This document shows positions 61,774-64,000 of a stretch of 64,000 nucleotides of DNA, in pieces. The notes under the pieces were generated by a model. That model searched no databases and was not told where the DNA came from. It was given only the letters and a program-made list of their open reading frames with translations. Position 1 is the first letter of the stretch. The number at the start of each line of letters is the position of its first letter. The position numbers and the translations under genes were made by a program. The DNA comes from DATAGF01 sp963834875 (GTDB lineage Bacteria > Actinomycetota > Thermoleophilia > Miltoncostaeales > Miltoncostaeaceae). The DNA lies in the NCBI GenBank assembly GCA_963834875.1, contig CAWIDG010000027.1, positions 124,001-188,000 of the forward strand, given 5' to 3'.

Positions 61774-62812
61774 ATGGCGGCTCCGCGACTCACACTGTCC
61801 GACCTCGCGCGCGACCTCGGCGAGGTCGCGCGCGGCCTTCCGTCGTGGCGCCGCGGCGAGCCCGACGAGGCGGCGCGCGAGACCCTCGAGTACGCCGCCG
61901 GCGCCCTCCACCGCAAGCCGGCGACGCTCTGGGCGTGGACCGGCCGGACCGTCGCGCGGCGAGCCAGCGGTCGCGCTGCCGGTCAGGGTGCCGCAGGCGA
62001 TCGCCTTCGCTCCCGAGCCCCACGCGCGCACGTTGGTGGGCGCTCTCGGCGCGGCCGTCGACGCCGGCGGCGCCGTCGAGGCGCTCCGGCTGGAGGAGTG
62101 GCGAGGGTTGGCGTGCCTCGTCGCGCCGGGGATGGACGCCGAGTTGTTCGGCCTCGCCCTCTCCGACGCCGTCGGCGACGGCTGGCGGGTCGCGGTCGCG
62201 GCGGTCCCGGAGGAGGTCGCCCTCGGGGGACCGCTCCTGCTGCTGCCGCCCGCACGCGGGTCGGGCGGCCGCGGGCTGACCGGGCTCGCGCAGGAGCTGG
62301 CGGTGCACCCGGTCCGGATCATCCTCGAGCTCCTCGCGCGAGAGCAGCCGATCGCCGGTCCCTATCCCCCCGAGCTGGCCCACTCGCTGCGCGAGTGGGG
62401 ATGCGTGGGCGAGCGCTCGCCTGCCGCGGAGGCCCTGCCCAGCCTGGCGATCGAGGACGACCCCTGCCCGCGCCGACGCCACGCGCGCACGGTGCTGCAG
62501 CGCATGCTGCGCATGGGCAAGGTGGGCCCCGGCTACCACACGGAGTTCGACCACTTCCGCCGGGGCGCGCCCGCGCACGAGGGCCGGCAGGCCCTCGACG
62601 TGGCCGAGGCCCTCCTGCGGGCCGGGCTGCTCGGCGAGAAGCCCAGCGTCGGCCAGCGCCACATCTACCTGAACGTCAAGGCGCTGCCCGAGATCCATGC
62701 GCTCATCGACCGCGGCGAGACCCGCGACGCGGTGCTGGAGCGGACCTGGACGGCCCCCGCCCCGGGTGCCGCCGGCGCCTCTACGGCTCCTCCGACGGCA
62801 CCGTCACGGTGA
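61774..62812 (+). CDS. Hypothetical protein (frame break near 61975)
   Basis: About 345 residues: MAAPRLTLSDLARDLGEVAR, RGEPDEAARETLEYAAGALH to WAWTGRTVA, then after one shift VRVPQAIAFAPEPHARTLVG, ALSDAVGDGWRVAVAAVPEE and a C-terminal part with MLRMGKVGPGYHTEFDHFRR and KPSVGQRHIYLNVKALPEIH, which looks winged-helix-like. No catalytic motif identified. The first 60 residues and the last 100 may be separate domains. Confidence 0.7.
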
Positions 62813-62987
62813 CCACCGGCACGGAGCGCTCCTCGGTGACGAGGCCCGCCGGAGGCGAGTCGCCCCGGGCCGCGTAGCCCACGAGGACGCCCACGGCCAG
62901 CGCCAGCACGAGCAGCGCGAGGGCGAGCGCGAGCCGGATCCGGCGGGGCGGCGGCCTGCGTGGACGAGGGGCGCGCTGGGTGCTCAC
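62781..62987 (-). CDS. Small single-pass membrane protein
   Basis: 68 residues, GTG start overlapping the previous stop. Basic N-terminus (QRAPRPRRPPPRRI), one membrane helix (LALALALLVLALAVGVLVGY), then a short external tail VTEERSVPVVTVTVPSEEP. Not recognised. Its end overlaps the convergent hypothetical gene by 32 bases. Confidence 0.6.
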   Translation of the reverse strand: MSTQRAPRPRRPPPRRIRLALALALLVLALAVGVLVGYAARGDSPPAGLVTEERSVPVVTVTVPSEEP

Positions 62988-63308
62988 GGGCGCGCGTCCC
63001 CGGCCTGGCGGGAGTACGCCGCGAAGGCGGCGTCCAGGGCGACCGCCGGATCCCAGGAGGCGGGCTCGCGCGGCGCGACCCGCGCGGCGAGGTCGAGGTA
63101 CCAGGACGACGCCCCGTCGTAGGCGCGCGCCAGGTCGGCCAGCGTGAAGGTGAGGCCGACGCGGCGACGCAGCTCGTCGTCAACGGCGGCGACGATGCGG
63201 CGACGGGCGCGGGCGACCGCGGGCGGGCGCGGGCTGGGACAGGCGCCTGAGGCCCTCGTCCCACGAGAACCGCGCCGCCGCCACGGCCGGATCCCGGGAG
63301 GAGGTCAC
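62984..63308 (-). CDS. Hypothetical protein (frame break near 63215)
   Basis: About 107 residues: VTSSRDPAVAAARFSWDEGL in one frame, then AVARARRRIVAAVDDELRRR, FTLADLARAYDGASSWYLDL and DAAFAAYSRQAGDARP in another. Helical. The GTG overlaps the DUF501 stop (GTGA), placing it in the ftsB-DUF501 operon. Similar small proteins sit at this place in related actinobacteria, by my recollection; function unknown. Confidence 0.7.
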
Positions 63309-63781
63309 ACGCCCCTCTCCACGCAGCACACCTCCGGCCAGTCCAGCTGGGCCCGCTCGCGGATCCAGTCGCCCACCGGCGAGCCGCCCTCGTCCATCGC
63401 GAAGGCGAGGTGCGCGTGGAGGCACTTCACGTGCCGGGGGTCCCCGGCGCCCGCGACGCGGTTGCCGTCGTGGAGGGCCGCATGGCGCCGGTGGGCCGCC
63501 TGGAGGTGCTCGCGCAGCGCCTCGTCCGACTCCATCGCGCGCACGCCGCCCGCGGCCTCGAGGCGGCTCACCGCCTCGGCGAGCGCTCTGCAGGTCAGCC
63601 AGTCGCGCGTCGGGAACGGCCGGCCGCGGTCGTCGCGGGGAAGGTTGCGCACCACGGCGGGCGCCCCGAACGGGCACCGCACGGCGACCTCGAAGCCGGC
63701 CATCGGCGGGCGGCCGATGAGGGCGGCGACGGCCTCCCGGTCAGAAGAGGGCGGTGAGCCAGCCGAGCGGGCCGCCGTCAT
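63305..63781 (-). CDS. DUF501 family protein
   Basis: 158 residues if the ATG at 63781, inside ftsB, is used; the family usually starts nearer DREAVAALIGRPPMAGFEVA. FEVAVRCPFGAPAVVRNLP, PFPTRDWLTCRALAEAVSRL and the end RHVKCLHAHLAFAMDEGGSP are the DUF501 signature, with conserved Cys and His that could bind metal. The gene regularly follows ftsB/divIC in actinobacteria, as here. Confidence 0.9.
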   Translation of the reverse strand: MTAARSAGSPPSSDREAVAALIGRPPMAGFEVAVRCPFGAPAVVRNLPRDDRGRPFPTRDWLTCRALAEAVSRLEAAGGVRAMESDEALREHLQAAHRRHAALHDGNRVAGAGDPRHVKCLHAHLAFAMDEGGSPVGDWIRERAQLDWPEVCCVERGV

Positions 63782-64000
63782 CGCCGCCGTCCCGCGGCTC
63801 GGGGGGAGGCGGCTGGAGCTCGCCGCGCACGAGGAACGCCCGCTCGCCGGGCATCACGAGGCCGAGCTCGCGCGCCCGCGTCTCGAGCACGTCGGGCGTG
63901 TCCAGCGCCTCGAGCTGGGCGCGGAAGGCGTCGCGCCGGTCCTCCAGGACGGCCAGCTTCGCCCGTTCGTCGCGAAGCTCCGAGCGCTGCTCCAGGTAGC
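63741..64000 (-). CDS. ftsB: FtsB/DivIC-type septum formation protein (partial)
   Basis: 86 C-terminal residues; the start with the membrane helix lies beyond the window. A coiled coil (YLEQRSELRDERAKLAVLED then RRDAFRAQLEAL) leads into TPDVLETRARELGLVMPGER, the conserved FtsB/DivIC end. An acidic Pro/Gly-rich tail closes with GPLGWLTALF. It connects FtsL and FtsQ in the division complex. Its end overlaps the DUF501 start. Confidence 0.85.
   Translation of the reverse strand, partial: YLEQRSELRDERAKLAVLEDRRDAFRAQLEALDTPDVLETRARELGLVMPGERAFLVRGELQPPPPEPRDGGDDGGPLGWLTALF

Overview
The window is 64 kb of very GC-rich DNA (roughly three quarters G+C by eye) with tightly packed, often ATGA/GTGA-overlapping genes, many GTG starts and strong GGAGG ribosome sites. 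Gene content (DUF501 beside an FtsB-like gene, WecA-type transferase, LytR_C protein, EfeO/EfeB, Trypco1, Dyp peroxidase, csrA) fits an actinobacterium; class Thermoleophilia (Solirubrobacterales-like) is my inference. No rRNA, tRNA or CRISPR array was seen.

Layout. 1-2.1 kb: the end of a proline-rich protein, then a small decayed island with a tyrosine-integrase remnant between two GGGGTCAAC repeats. 2.1-7.1 kb: winged-helix protein, wecA, SDR, upp, membrane protein. 7.1-11.5 kb: a secreted-protein block (cupredoxin, DUF1501, DUF1800, GH26-like hydrolase). 11.6-16.4 kb: a housekeeping operon, in transcription order rpmE, prfA, a hypothetical gene, prmC, tsaC and glyA. 17.9-25.8 kb: electron-transfer flavoprotein, enoyl-CoA hydratase, B12-binding mutase subunit, pepA, alcohol dehydrogenase, meaB, hisC; several of these fit acyl-CoA catabolism. 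25.9-29.6 kb: acetyltransferase, glycosyltransferase, LON protein, YgfZ-like protein and a small gene whose start codon lies inside a perfect LexA box. 29.6-37.1 kb: ggt, an ftsZ/parA pair, a two-component system, htpX. 37.3-42.7 kb: a lipoprotein, an MBL-like protein, a trypsin-Sel1/Trypco1 pair typical of conflict systems, a glycosyltransferase and an ATP-grasp enzyme. 42.7-49.0 kb: three tandem paralogues, each a secreted seven-bladed propeller followed by three copies of an unusual 36-residue INQRI repeat. 49.1-64 kb: hflX, L,D-transpeptidase, efeB-efeO, an anti-sigma-like kinase, an 81-base poly-G run, CBS protein, csrA, rpoZ with a long acidic tail, a TetR/cupin divergon, an ECF-type sigma factor, a second LexA box upstream of a small gene, DUF501 and ftsB.

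Intergenic DNA carries at least two families of structured repeats. Family A (two copies facing each other at 16.5-16.7 kb, one at 51.8 kb) has three stem-loops whose stems change with compensation while one loop stays fixed. Family B (0.3 kb and 17.8 kb) has two hairpins that also covary.

The assembly has many single-base frame breaks in otherwise well-conserved genes, several explained by one missing base in a G or C homopolymer. I treat these genes as intact with consensus errors, not as pseudogenes, and mark the approximate break in each.
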